This document shows positions 55,413 to 64,000 of a DNA stretch of 64,000 nucleotides, piece after piece; position 1 is the stretch's first letter, and every line of letters starts with the position of its first letter. A program made the position numbers and the translations under genes. The stretch covers positions 34,417 through 98,416 of the forward strand of contig JAJRWB010000021.1 of assembly GCA_024276995.1 (NCBI GenBank). Direction: 5' to 3'. The stretch is from Candidatus Eiseniibacteriota bacterium. GTDB lineage: Bacteria > Orphanbacterota > Orphanbacteria > Orphanbacterales > Orphanbacteraceae. The notes under the pieces were generated by a model. The model was not told the origin of the DNA, ran no database searches, and saw nothing but the letters and a program-made list of their open reading frames with translations.

Positions 55413-56487
55413 CGGTGAATGGAAAGAGATCGCGATTCCCGTCGCCGGCGCGGCGCTCGTTTTCCTCCTTCTCGCCCCGCGTGCGACCGCCCACGTGGAC
55501 AGCCCGCTCCTCACCGATGAGTGCGGTTCGTGCCATGTCGGCCACGGTGTGCCGGGCGAACCGATGCTCGAAGCGTCGGAAGAGGAGATGTGCTATCTCT
55601 GCCACGGTTCGACGGAGAAGGTGAACAAGATGAAATCGAAAGGGAGGCTCTCCCCTTCGGCCGATCCCGCCGACATCGAAAGAGAGTTCGAGAAGCCGTA
55701 CCGCCATCCGGTGAGGGAGGGCACGGGCCATAGACCGGATGAACGGCTTCCCGCCTGGACGAACGCCAAGGCGAATCACGCGTAGTGCGTCGACTGTCAT
55801 AACCCGCACCAGCGCGCCGGCACCGCGAAGAACGGCTTCCACGATGTTTGCGGCTACAGCGTGAGCGGCCAGTATCTCGAGAGAAGCCTCAGGGAGTATG
55901 AAATCTGCCTCAAGTGCCATGCCGGCGAGGAGAATTCGAAGATGACGGGCCGAAAACTGATCGATCAGTTCTCCCCGGCTGCCCGGTCGCAGCATCCCGT
56001 TACGAAGGTCGCGTCGGGCGAGAAGCTTCCGAGCCTCTCCTCCGCCCTGGGACAGGGGCAGACGCTCCTGTGCAGCGACTGCCACACGAACGACGATCCC
56101 GACGGTCCGCGCGGTCCCCACGGTTCGAACAACCGCTTCCTCTTGAGCGGCAATTACGATATCGACGAATACGCCGACGAGAGTCCTTTCGCCTACGAGT
56201 TCTGCTATTCGTGCCACGACAGGACGAGCATCCTGTCGGACGAGAGTTTCCCGTGGCACAGCGAACATATCTTGGGCGATCCGATCGAAGGCCGGTCGGG
56301 CACCTCGTGCTACACCTGCCACGCTTCCCACGGTTCGAGTCAGAACGAGCATCTGCTCGAGTTCAACCAGGCGGCGGTGGAGGGGGATTAGAAAACACTC
56401 CAGGTTCTCTACCGGTCCACGGGGAGTGGATCGGGTGAATGTTACATGAACTGTCACGGTTACGATCACAGTCCGGCGAAGTACTGA
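55402..56487 (+). CDS. Octahaem c-type cytochrome interrupted by two in-frame TAG codons
   Basis: From the ATG at 55402 the frame reads a signal peptide ending ATA, CGSCH and CYLCH, then TAG at 55783-55785 (codon 128). It continues at once with CVDCHNPHQ, CLKCH, CSDCH, CYSCH and CYTCH, then a second TAG at 56389-56391 (codon 330). It goes on KTLQVLYRSTG ... CYMNCHGYDHS to TGA at 56485. Eight haem sites in one frame across two ambers, with a final CX3CH motif typical of such cytochromes, argue that all 361 codons once formed, or still form, one protein. Without readthrough only a 127-residue dihaem fragment is made. No frameshift and no other stop occurs. Confidence 0.8.
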
Positions 56488-56507
56488 CAACACAAAACGG
56501 TGACCCG

Positions 56508-58043
56508 ATGAAGAAGCAACACGAAATGACAGCAGCGACACTACTGACTTCCATTTTCCTCCTGTTTTCGGCTGCGGCGCCGATCCGGCCCGCCGGGGCG
56601 TTCGACGCGAGAGAGGCGGGCGAGATCCGCGAGGGACTCCGCGCACCGACGTCGATCGACGTGAGCGGCGACAGGATCGCGCTCCTCGAGCCCTTTTTCG
56701 GGAGAATCCTGGTGTACACCCCGTCCGGGAGAATCGACCGGCGTGTCGACTTTCGGGGGGACGCCGTATCTCTCGCCCGCATCACGGGGGCGGAGTATCT
56801 CTTCTGCGACAGGAAAAGCGGTGCCGTCCGCCTGATCAACGTCGACACGGGCGCGCAGAGAGTCTTTTTCGACGGCGGGGCGGCGGGGATCGATCCGGTC
56901 GATCTGATCGTCCGGGATGGGGAATGCCTGATTCTCGACGGGAGCGGGAGGGCGATCGTGACGACCGACCGGTCGGGCGCCGTGACCGGGACGATGATCC
57001 CCGAGCTTCCCTCGGGCGTGATGCCCGGGGCGGTGACCTCCTTCGCGTTCGACCCTGCGCGCGATCGTTTTCTCCTCTTCGACCAAGTGAACAGCCGGCT
57101 GCTCCTTTTCCGTTCCGATGGGCGATACGAGGGAACGTTCTGCTCCTTCGGCGCCGCGGACGGCACGGTGAGCCGGGGCGGAGAAATCGCCTGCGACGAA
57201 GACGGGTTCGTCTATGTGGCCGATCGTTTCCAGGGCCGGATCGCCGTGTTCGATCGGGCGGGCCGGTTCGCGGGGAACATCGGCGGCGCCGCATCGGGCG
57301 GGGCGCGGTTCGCCAATCCCGCCGGCGTCGCGCTCGACCGGAATCTCCTTTACGTCGTCTCCACCGAGAGCGGATCGGTCGGGATCTTCTCGGTCCGCAA
57401 GGACGCCGCGGAAGGAGCCGCCTCCGCCGCTTCAACCGTTGCGCCCGTATCCAACGATACGGTCGATGTCGCCACAGTCGAGTTCGTCGCCCGCCTCGAC
57501 GTACCTGTCGATCGCGTCGCCGCGTCGCTCGTCGATATCGAAATCGCGTCCGCCGCCGATTCGGCGACGATCGTGTCCGGGGCGGTCGGTCTCGCTCTGG
57601 CGGAGATCGCCGGCGATGGCGGCGGGGGAGACGTGCTGATTCGCTGGACCCCCGATACGCCGCTCACCGGCGGGATGCCGTATACGTGGCGTGTCCGGGT
57701 GGGGATGGAAGAGGAGCCGGGGGAGTGGTCGAAACGGGAGCGATTCCATGCGGGAAGCCTGTGGCGCGAATACATCCTCGAGCAGAATATTCCGAACCCG
57801 TTCAACCCTGTGACGACCATCTCGTTCATCCTGCCTGAAACCGCCGACGCATCGCTGGTGATCTATAACCTGTCGGGAAGGGAGATCTGGAGCCGGTCCT
57901 TCGGGGCGATGTCGCCCGGGCCGCACCAGGTGGAATGGAACGGCACCGATGCCGATGGTAATCATGTAGCGTCGGGCGTCTATTTCTTTCGGCTCACGGC
58001 GGGCGAATTCAGTCGGGCGCGCAAGATGGTCCTCGCGAGGTGA
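56508..58043 (+). CDS. Secreted NHL-type beta-propeller protein with FlgD-like C-terminal sorting module
   Basis: The ATG at 56508 gives 512 residues with a signal ending RPAGA. Residues ~35-300 are NHL/TolB-like blades (PTSIDVSGDRIALLEPFFGR, IACDEDGFVYVADRFQGRIAVF). A fibronectin-like linker domain (~320-420, WTPDTPLTGGMPYTWRVRV) follows, then the FlgD-type module (QNIPNPFNPVTTISFILPE ... SGVYFFRLTAGE). It is the only NHL protein here with this sorting tail, so it probably resides on the cell surface among the cytochromes. It lies 20 bases after the octahaem gene. Confidence 0.84.
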   Translation: MKKQHEMTAATLLTSIFLLFSAAAPIRPAGAFDAREAGEIREGLRAPTSIDVSGDRIALLEPFFGRILVYTPSGRIDRRVDFRGDAVSLARITGAEYLFCDRKSGAVRLINVDTGAQRVFFDGGAAGIDPVDLIVRDGECLILDGSGRAIVTTDRSGAVTGTMIPELPSGVMPGAVTSFAFDPARDRFLLFDQVNSRLLLFRSDGRYEGTFCSFGAADGTVSRGGEIACDEDGFVYVADRFQGRIAVFDRAGRFAGNIGGAASGGARFANPAGVALDRNLLYVVSTESGSVGIFSVRKDAAEGAASAASTVAPVSNDTVDVATVEFVARLDVPVDRVAASLVDIEIASAADSATIVSGAVGLALAEIAGDGGGGDVLIRWTPDTPLTGGMPYTWRVRVGMEEEPGEWSKRERFHAGSLWREYILEQNIPNPFNPVTTISFILPETADASLVIYNLSGREIWSRSFGAMSPGPHQVEWNGTDADGNHVASGVYFFRLTAGEFSRARKMVLAR

Positions 58044-58052
58044 TGGAGTGAC

Positions 58053-58769
58053 ATGATGAAGAAACGGAACATAGTCGTCCTGGCGGGGATCGCGGCGATC
58101 CTGGTCGGTCACACCGCCGTCGTCGCGGCGGACGACCCTCACGGCGCGGCGAACAGCATCAACTGCGACCAGTGCCACATCACCCACGGTACGCTCGGCG
58201 AGATCCTGGTGAATTCCGCCGATTCCCTCGTGTCGACCCTCTGTCTTTCGTGCCACACCCCGGGGGGATGGGCCGGAATGACGCTCGAACTCTCGTCCTC
58301 GCAAAGAGCGCAACCGGGCGTTTCGGGAACGTCCCACGGCTGGGATGCAGCGGCGCGGAACGCGGCGGTCGGCACACTCCCCCCGCAGACGACGGCGCTT
58401 CTCGAGCACCTGTCGGCGGACAGCACGGTCACGTGCGCCACATGCCACGATCCTCACAACAACACGGTGTCTCCCTTCCTGAGGCTCGACAACTCGGCGA
58501 ACGCCCTCTGCCTCGATTGCCACAGGCAGAGGAATATCAGTTCGGTGAAAACATACACGGGAAGCGATCTCTCCCACCCGGTGGGCATCGCTCTCCCCTC
58601 CACGGCGACGTTCCACAATCCTCCCCTCGACACCGACGGCAATCCGCAGCCCTCGGACGGAAACACGACGAACGACTATGTCTTCGGCACCGGCGGGACC
58701 GTGATGTGTACGTCATGTCACGGGATTCATTACACCGATTCGAATTCGGCCACCGTGGACGGACCCTGA
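58053..58769 (+). CDS. Secreted pentahaem c-type cytochrome
   Basis: 238 residues starting MMKKRN with a signal ending VVAA. Five CxxCH motifs: CDQCH, CLSCH, CATCH, CLDCH and CTSCH. The motifs are widely spaced in Ser/Thr/Asn-rich loops, like those of the 47578 protein. It is the last gene of the plus-strand cytochrome operon and is followed by a double hairpin that probably terminates transcription from both sides. Confidence 0.87.
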   Translation: MMKKRNIVVLAGIAAILVGHTAVVAADDPHGAANSINCDQCHITHGTLGEILVNSADSLVSTLCLSCHTPGGWAGMTLELSSSQRAQPGVSGTSHGWDAAARNAAVGTLPPQTTALLEHLSADSTVTCATCHDPHNNTVSPFLRLDNSANALCLDCHRQRNISSVKTYTGSDLSHPVGIALPSTATFHNPPLDTDGNPQPSDGNTTNDYVFGTGGTVMCTSCHGIHYTDSNSATVDGP

Positions 58770-58776
58770 CGGAGGA

Positions 58777-58821
58777 CCCGGCCCCAGCCTGGGACCGGGC
58801 GGGCCTCGGCCGTTTCGGCCG
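58777..58821. terminator. Double hairpin, probable bidirectional terminator
   Basis: The first stem runs CCCGG...CCGGG with an inner CCCA/TGGG (58777-58799). The second is CGGCCG-TTT-CGGCCG (58807-58821). They lie between convergent cytochrome genes ending at 58769 and 58839. Confidence 0.55.
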
Positions 58822-58838
58822 GGATTTCCTGCAAGATT

Positions 58839-59435
58839 CTAGAACATCTCCGAATGACAACGCTTGCAGAGCGCCTGGCTCTCGGTCTGCAACAGTTTCG
58901 GCTCGGCCGGGTTGTGCACCGAGTGGCACGAGGAGACGCACGTCATTTCGGCGCCGGTGAGGTTGTCGATCACCCCCGGTCCCACAGGATGGGAGCGGCC
59001 GAGTTCGCCGCTTCCATGGCATGCGTTCGAGCACAGGGCGATCTCCGTCGATCGGAGGCGCGGACCGGCCGACGTGCCGTGGGCATCGTGACACCGCGTA
59101 CACGAAAGGTCCCCATGCGCCGCGAGAGCCTGGAAAGCCGGATTCTGTTCGGTGTGGCAGAAGAGGCACGTTTCATTGTCATCGAGGGTGGAAATCACGT
59201 AGTTCCCCGCCGACACGATCCCTTCATGGCAGAAGACACAGTCGGAGGCCGACGAGAGATGGGCCTTCGCGTCTTTCCCCGTGGCGGTGAAATGGCACGA
59301 CGTACAATTCGTGTCTGTCGTGTGCGGGGGCGCCGCCCCCGCCGATGTCGGGAGGAGAAGGAAGGCGCCGAATGTCCCGACGAGGGCCAAAAGGTACCGG
59401 AACGTTGTGTGCGGGAGTGTGATGCGCATGTTCAT
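58839..59435 (-). CDS. Secreted heptahaem c-type cytochrome
   Basis: The ATG at 59435, after AGAGGA, gives 198 residues with a signal ending AGA. Five CxxCH sites (CTSCH, CVFCH, CLFCH, CTRCH, CKRCH) and two CX3CH sites (CSNACH, CVSSCH) make seven predicted haems, about one per 25 mature residues. CHDAHG and CHSVHNP provide second His ligands. The compact layout suggests a small periplasmic electron shuttle. It faces the main cytochrome operon across the double hairpin. Confidence 0.88.
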   Translation of the reverse strand: MNMRITLPHTTFRYLLALVGTFGAFLLLPTSAGAAPPHTTDTNCTSCHFTATGKDAKAHLSSASDCVFCHEGIVSAGNYVISTLDDNETCLFCHTEQNPAFQALAAHGDLSCTRCHDAHGTSAGPRLRSTEIALCSNACHGSGELGRSHPVGPGVIDNLTGAEMTCVSSCHSVHNPAEPKLLQTESQALCKRCHSEMF

Positions 59436-59802
59436 GGTATTCCTCTGCGGCGGGGATCTTCCCCTTCTCGTGGTTCCCCTCTTTCGTTGTGTCAGGAGAC
59501 CGGGTGGCGGCCGGTCGTTCTTCGTGAGGCGGTAGGAGAGCAAATCCCATACCCGCGGGCCGAGCGGCGTCGAAAGTGTATAACCGCATGAATTCGCATA
59601 TGTTACGATTCCGATCCGCCGCAGCCCGCTTTTCGGGATCTTGCAGATTGCGAAAGGAACGTTGTCGATCGGGAAGGAGGGGCGCTTTTCTTTCGAAAGA
59701 AGAAAGGTCCCGCCCGGTACGGGTGATCCTTTCGTGGTGCGCCGCGGGAAAAGAAGAGCGAAACGGGGAAAACGACCGAAAAGGGAGCGTATCGGGGGAA
59801 AC
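59436..59802. other. Intergenic stretch with nothing recognised
   Basis: 367 bases between two minus-strand genes. No gene, strong hairpin or RNA motif could be supported. It should contain the promoter of the heptahaem cytochrome gene, but no clear -35/-10 pair was found. Confidence 0.5.
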
Positions 59803-60852
59803 CTACCGGGGGGTCAGGAGGACCACGCCCCGGTCGCTGTTCTCTGCCTTCCACTCGGCGAGAGCCTCGGCGTTCTTCTCCCGGACCTGCCTCGAGATGA
59901 TGAGGTTCGTCTCCTTCACGCGAAGATTCTGTTCTTCGATCGCCGCGTTCTCCTCGAGAATCTCGTTTCTCCTCCTCGAGGAAATGAACCTGCCGATATA
60001 GTACGACCCCGCGGTGAGCGCGACGCCCGTGCCGATCAGCGCATTCGCCTCGTGGCGCACTCCACCGCCCATGAGGGTGCGCGCGAGGATTCCCTGGAAG
60101 AGAGGAATAATGAGGAACGTCTCCGCCAGTCCTTCGTATCGGTCGAAAAGGATGTCCGCTTCCTCGATGTTGCGCGTCGGGATCTCGCTTTCGTATTCCA
60201 GTCCCATCTCGGTTTCGGTCTGCGGCGCCGGCGGTTCCCGGCGGAGGAGGAACGTCGCTTCGAGCCTGTCTCCCGAAGCGAGGGGGATCGTTTTTTCGAG
60301 CGGTTCATAGCCGTCGAGAGAGAGTGCGAACGAGTGATTTCCCGGCGGAAGGTGGAACACCGACGGCGCGGTGAAGGGGCGTGTTTCTTCCTCGAGGGCG
60401 ATCGATCCCGCGGGGGGGTCGGAGAGGACGAGGATCGACGCGGCGGAATCGATCGCCCCGTTGGGGTCGGGTGGTGCGACGGTGTCTCCACTTGCGCCGG
60501 ATGCTTCCACAGCGTCCCCCCCTTCGTCCCGGTGCTCGGCTTCCTCCAGGGTCACATCGAGAGACGTCACCTCGCGGCGGTAGACCGCGATCGAATGAAT
60601 CTGCTCGGCGAGTCCTTCGCCGGAGAAGTGGAGGGAGTGAATGCCGGTGGGAAGACGGAGAAGGAAGCCGTTCTGCCGCTCCAGGCGGTCGCCGTACGAA
60701 TCGAACGGCGTCGGCACGCCGTCCACCCGAAGGACGACGCCGTCCCGGTCGACACGGACCTGCACCATGCCCGAATCGACGGCCGTTCCAGCCGAGGAGG
60801 CCGCCGGCAGGAGGAGGGCGAGAAACGGTATGAAAACGAGGCGTTGCAGCAT
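59803..60852 (-). CDS. Exported PEGA-domain protein
   Basis: 349 residues with AAGGTGAG before the ATG and a signal ending ASSAG. An N-terminal PEGA-like beta segment (VQVRVDRDGVVLRVDGVP ... PTGIHSLHFSGEG) is followed by an acidic linker and a second PEGA domain (ILVLSDPPAGSIALEEETRPF ... HSFALSLDGYEPLEKTIPL). The C-terminus has a short hydrophobic segment (LIGTGVALTAGSYYIGRF) and a charged, probably coiled-coil helix. PEGA domains are usually surface or periplasmic binding modules. No neighbour suggests a specific partner. Confidence 0.75.
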   Translation of the reverse strand: MLQRLVFIPFLALLLPAASSAGTAVDSGMVQVRVDRDGVVLRVDGVPTPFDSYGDRLERQNGFLLRLPTGIHSLHFSGEGLAEQIHSIAVYRREVTSLDVTLEEAEHRDEGGDAVEASGASGDTVAPPDPNGAIDSAASILVLSDPPAGSIALEEETRPFTAPSVFHLPPGNHSFALSLDGYEPLEKTIPLASGDRLEATFLLRREPPAPQTETEMGLEYESEIPTRNIEEADILFDRYEGLAETFLIIPLFQGILARTLMGGGVRHEANALIGTGVALTAGSYYIGRFISSRRRNEILEENAAIEEQNLRVKETNLIISRQVREKNAEALAEWKAENSDRGVVLLTPR

Positions 60853-61052
60853 GACTTCTCACCTTGGCGGCGCCTTCCCATCCCTTCGTTAAGTGTACGT
60901 CTTTCAAGCAGTTCTGGCAACCGGAATCCGTCCGTGTTCACGGGATCCGGGTCGATCGGGGTGATGTGGGGACCGGTGCTCGCCTGTTTACTCGTTTCGA
61001 AAGGGAGATTATATTCGGATAGACGGGCCGACTTATGGGACAGGGAGAGCGT

Positions 61053-64000
61053 ATGGCCGGCGGGAAGGATTGGAAAAAGGCGATCTGTGGGATCTGCCCC
61101 GCCGGCTGTTGGGTGGAGGTGTCCGTAACCGACGGGCGACTCGACGATATCCGTGCGGACGACTCCCATCCTCTCGGGATGATCTGCCGTCGCGGCGAGC
61201 ACGCCCCCGAAATCGTCGCGTCCCGCCACCGTCTTCGCCACCCGATGAAAAGGAGCGGTCCGAAGGGGACGCACGAGTTCGAGCGGATCTCGTGGGACGA
61301 GGCGTACGACACGATCGTCGCGCGGCTGAACGAGATCAAGTCGGAATCGGGCGCCGAGGCGACGGCGATCTACACCGGCCGCGGCGCGTTCGAACTTTCT
61401 CTTTGCGACATGTTCCAGCCGAAGGGGGTCGCCGTGTCCTCGGCGTCGAACGTGCTCTTCCCCTTCGGTTCGCCGAACACGATGGGCGTGGGCGCACTTT
61501 GCTATGTCTCCTTCGCCATGATCGCACCCCACGTCACCCTCGGGCGGATGCTGGTGAACATGTTCCTCGACATGGAGAACGCCGAACTCCTCCTCGTGTG
61601 GGGCGCGAACCCGGCGACCGATTCGCCCCCTCTCGACATGTATCGTCTCGAGGCGGCGGCGGCGCGTGGGGCGCGCATCGTGGTGATCGACCCCCGGCGC
61701 ACCGAAACGGCGATGAGGACGGGTGCGGAGTGGGTGCCGATTCGCCCGGGCACCGATGCCGCCCTCGCCCTTTCGATGATCGGCGTGATGATCGACGAGG
61801 AACTCCACGACGAGGAGTTCGCCGAAAACTGGTGCCATGGATTCGACGAACTGCGCCGCTATGTGCAGCACTTCACGCCTGAGAAGATCGAACCGATCAC
61901 CGGTGTGAGCGCGGCGAAGATTCGCGAACTCGCCCGTGCCGTGGCCGGCGCGTCCGGGGCGGCGCCGGTGATGTACACCGGCCTCGAATACTCCGACAGC
62001 GGTATCCAGGCGATTCGCGCGGTGCTCACCCTCTTCGCCCTTGCCGGCCAGCTCGACGTGCCGGGGGGAATCGGGCTCGCCATGGAGGGAACCCACTTTC
62101 CCGTGAACCGCTCGACGAATATCGCGAATCCCGGCCTCTCCCGGGCGGCCGCCCGCGACCGCTACCCCGTATACAGCCATTACCGAGGGGAGTCGCACGC
62201 CACCGGCCTTGTCCACGCCGTGCTCGAGGGAGAGCCATACCCGATCCGGGGGCTGATCGTCCACGGCGCTTCGATCCTCACCTCGTGGCCCGAGACGCCG
62301 GTATGGCGGAAGACCCTCGCGGGCCTCGAATTCCTCGTGTGCATCGACAGGCAGATGACGGCGGACATGGCGTACGCCGACATCGTCCTCCCGGCGACCA
62401 CCATGTTCGAAATCAACTCGTACATGGTGTACGGCCCGATCTTCCGGCTCCGGGAGAAGGTGATCGAACCGATCGGCGAGGCGCGGAACGACTACCGGAT
62501 CATGGCGGAGCTGGCGGCGGGGCTCGGTTACGGCGACCGCTTCCCCCAAACCGAGGAGGCGATGATCCGCCACGTGCTCGACGGCAGCGGTTTCACGCTG
62601 GAAGATGTGAGGGAGGCGGGGGGATGGGTAAAGCTGCCGGGCCCGATGATGGAGTACAGGAAGTGGGAAAAGGGGGAACTCCGGCCGGATGGAAAGGTCG
62701 GGTTCGACACGCCGACCGGCCTTTTCGAGATACACTCCACCCTCCTCGACGACTTCGGCTATGAACCGCTTCCGAAATATGTGGAACCCTCCGAGGGTCC
62801 GCTGGCGTCGCCGGATCTGGCGAAGCGCTACCCGCTCGTGTTCAACTCGGGCGCCAGACCCCATACCGACTTCCGTTCGCAGCACCACGGCATCGACGGT
62901 CTCGTGAAGGAGAACCCGGAGCCGTCGATGGAGATGAATATCGACGACGCCGCCGAGCGGGGGATCGCCGCCGGCGATCTTGTCGCCGTGGAGACACCGA
63001 GGGGCTCGGTGCAATTCCGCGCCGTCGTGACCGACGGTATCGTGAAGGGGGCGATCGAGTGCAACATGGGAGGAGGAACCCCCGTGGGACCCGTCGCCTG
63101 GCGCGAGAGGAACGTGAACGAATTGACCGACCTTTCGAACTGCGACGAGATCTCCGGCTTTCCCGTCTACAAGGCGCTCCTGTGCGAAGTGGTGAAGGTG
63201 GAAACGGGCGCCGGAAACGTTCCCCGGCCGGGGGGGGGTGATTCGCGGCTCGGGCGCGCGGCGCCTTTCCCCATGCCGGGCCGTCGGGCGGACCCGCGCA
63301 ATAGGCGGCGAATCTACCTCGACAACAACTCGACCACCGCGGTGGAGCGCTCCGTCCGGGAGGAGATGCTTCCCTATCTCGACGGCACCTTCGGAAACCC
63401 GTCGAGCATTCACGGCGCGGGAAGAGAGGCTAAGGAAGGGCTGGAACAGGCGCGTCGCCGCGTGGCACGTCTCGTCGGCGCGAGGCCGCGCCGGATCCTC
63501 TTCACCGGGGGCGGTTCCGAATCGGACAACCTGGCGATCAAGGGAATCGCGCGCGCCCTTCGCGTAAAAGGAAACCATATCATCACGTCGAAGGTGGAGC
63601 ATCCGGCCGTGATCCAGACGTGCCGCTTCCTCGAATCGGAAGGATTCGATATCACATGGCTCGATGTCGACGGCGAGGGGATCGTCGATGTCGCCGACCT
63701 CGAGAAGGCGATCCGCCCCGGGACGATTCTCGTTTCGATCATGACGGCGAATAACGAAACGGGCGTCATCGAGCCGATTCGCGAGCTGGCGGCGGCGACC
63801 CGCGCACATGGGGTGCTCTTCCACACCGACGCGGTGCAGGCCGCCGGAAAGATACCGGTGGATGTGGAGGAACTGGGGGTCGATCTTCTCAGCCTGTCGG
63901 GGCACAAGTTCCACGGCCCGAAAGGGGTGGGGGCGCTTTATGTGAGGCAGGGGGTCCGCCTCGAACCGCTGATTCACGGCGGCAGGCAGGAGGGGGGACG
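61053..64000 (+). CDS. Molybdopterin oxidoreductase fused in frame to a NifS-type cysteine desulfurase (3' end cut by window)
   Basis: The ATG at 61053 follows GGGAGAGCGT; the frame is open for 982 codons to the window edge. Residues 1-~718 are a DMSO-reductase-family enzyme with an N-terminal [4Fe-4S] motif (CGICPAGC ... MICRRG), then [55 protein letters not shown] and a C-terminal domain ending [17 protein letters not shown] Gly/Pro/Arg-rich linker of ~35 residues leads into a PLP-dependent cysteine desulfurase. The linker includes a run of nine G (63230-63238), where a one-base error could hide a normal gene boundary. No in-frame TGA for selenocysteine is present. The reaction of the molybdoenzyme is unknown. 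Confidence 0.8.
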   Translation, partial: MAGGKDWKKAICGICPAGCWVEVSVTDGRLDDIRADDSHPLGMICRRGEHAPEIVASRHRLRHPMKRSGPKGTHEFERISWDEAYDTIVARLNEIKSESGAEATAIYTGRGAFELSLCDMFQPKGVAVSSASNVLFPFGSPNTMGVGALCYVSFAMIAPHVTLGRMLVNMFLDMENAELLLVWGANPATDSPPLDMYRLEAAAARGARIVVIDPRRTETAMRTGAEWVPIRPGTDAALALSMIGVMIDEELHDEEFAENWCHGFDELRRYVQHFTPEKIEPITGVSAAKIRELARAVAGASGAAPVMYTGLEYSDSGIQAIRAVLTLFALAGQLDVPGGIGLAMEGTHFPVNRSTNIANPGLSRAAARDRYPVYSHYRGESHATGLVHAVLEGEPYPIRGLIVHGASILTSWPETPVWRKTLAGLEFLVCIDRQMTADMAYADIVLPATTMFEINSYMVYGPIFRLREKVIEPIGEARNDYRIMAELAAGLGYGDRFPQTEEAMIRHVLDGSGFTLEDVREAGGWVKLPGPMMEYRKWEKGELRPDGKVGFDTPTGLFEIHSTLLDDFGYEPLPKYVEPSEGPLASPDLAKRYPLVFNSGARPHTDFRSQHHGIDGLVKENPEPSMEMNIDDAAERGIAAGDLVAVETPRGSVQFRAVVTDGIVKGAIECNMGGGTPVGPVAWRERNVNELTDLSNCDEISGFPVYKALLCEVVKVETGAGNVPRPGGGDSRLGRAAPFPMPGRRADPRNRRRIYLDNNSTTAVERSVREEMLPYLDGTFGNPSSIHGAGREAKEGLEQARRRVARLVGARPRRILFTGGGSESDNLAIKGIARALRVKGNHIITSKVEHPAVIQTCRFLESEGFDITWLDVDGEGIVDVADLEKAIRPGTILVSIMTANNETGVIEPIRELAAATRAHGVLFHTDAVQAAGKIPVDVEELGVDLLSLSGHKFHGPKGVGALYVRQGVRLEPLIHGGRQEGG
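63309..64000 (+). other. NifS/IscS-type cysteine desulfurase domain within the fusion frame
   Basis: The domain begins [17 protein letters not shown] and has the PLP-enzyme landmarks [36 protein letters not shown], the cofactor-stacking His in [23 protein letters not shown], the DAVQAAG motif and the Schiff-base Lys in [11 protein letters not shown]. The ATG at 63273 ([13 protein letters not shown]) could be an independent start, but it lacks a ribosome site. The C-terminal part with the mobile catalytic Cys loop is outside the window. Cysteine desulfurases supply sulfur for iron-sulfur clusters and for the sulfido ligand of some molybdoenzymes. Confidence 0.85.

Noticed and set aside
55402..56487. 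Declaring the in-frame TAG codons to be pyrrolysine
   Set aside because: No pyl gene or amber-decoding tRNA is in the window, and TAG ends many intact genes here; recent nonsense mutation remains possible.
61053..63272. Selenocysteine in the molybdoenzyme
   Set aside because: No in-frame TGA occurs in this frame and no SECIS-like hairpin was evident.
1..64000. Many long open frames on the opposite strand or in other frames of GC-rich genes
   Set aside because: They are rich in Arg, His, Pro and Gly, lack ribosome sites and lie over genes with clear family motifs, so they are shadows caused by high GC.
1..64000. CRISPR arrays, tRNA, rRNA, transposases or integrases
   Set aside because: Reading both strands showed no direct-repeat/spacer array, no tRNA-like cloverleaf and no transposase or integrase motif.

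Overview
The window comes from a GC-rich, diderm, heterotrophic bacterium. Four secreted proteins end in the FlgD-like C-terminal Ig module with an NPFNP/NPxxxT entry motif and an SGVYFxRL-type strand. That feature is common in uncultured FCB-group lineages such as Eisenbacteria, Krumholzibacteria and Latescibacteria-like bacteria. This placement is an inference from protein style; no rRNA, tRNA or ribosomal protein gene is present to anchor it. No CRISPR array, insertion sequence or phage integrase was seen.

Region 1 (1-4.6 kb, minus strand) holds two secreted surface proteins: a tail-fibre-like repeat protein running off the left edge, and a choice-of-anchor D protein with a C-terminal sorting module. 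Region 2 (4.8-33.3 kb) is an envelope and glycan region. It contains an O-antigen-ligase-like protein, two TMTC-like GT-C/TPR proteins, a YfhO protein, two further large GT-C-like membrane proteins, an MBOAT acyltransferase with its SGNH partner, another SGNH hydrolase and three alkaline-phosphatase-superfamily (sulfatase-like) lipoproteins. It also contains a GH53 galactanase, a secreted EEP-family nuclease/phosphatase, an organophosphate-type MFS transporter, a P-loop protein of unknown function, and a fusion of a flavin/NAD-binding oxidoreductase with a NapH/NosR-type membrane ferredoxin. Region 3 (33.6-39.6 kb) has a frameshifted TlpA-like lipoprotein, a secreted protein with a WGSVKSLFR tail and a large DUF6259-like glycosidase.

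Region 4 (40.1-59.4 kb) is the most striking part: nine multihaem c-type cytochromes with about 80 predicted haem sites (74 strict CxxCH plus six with CX3CH, CX4CH or CX5CH spacing). They are interleaved with four NHL beta-propeller proteins, a ~700-residue predicted outer-membrane beta-barrel, and TPR/thioredoxin-fold proteins. This looks like an extracellular or trans-outer-membrane electron conduit. An NHL + tetrahaem pair occurs twice, on either side of the barrel gene. Two genes here carry in-frame stop codons, three in total and all amber (TAG), with the reading frame and haem motifs intact downstream. TAG is also an ordinary terminator for about a dozen genes in the window, so this is either context-dependent amber readthrough or very recent nonsense mutation.

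Region 5 (59.8-64 kb) has a PEGA-domain protein and a molybdopterin oxidoreductase whose open frame continues without a stop into a NifS-type cysteine desulfurase that runs off the right edge.
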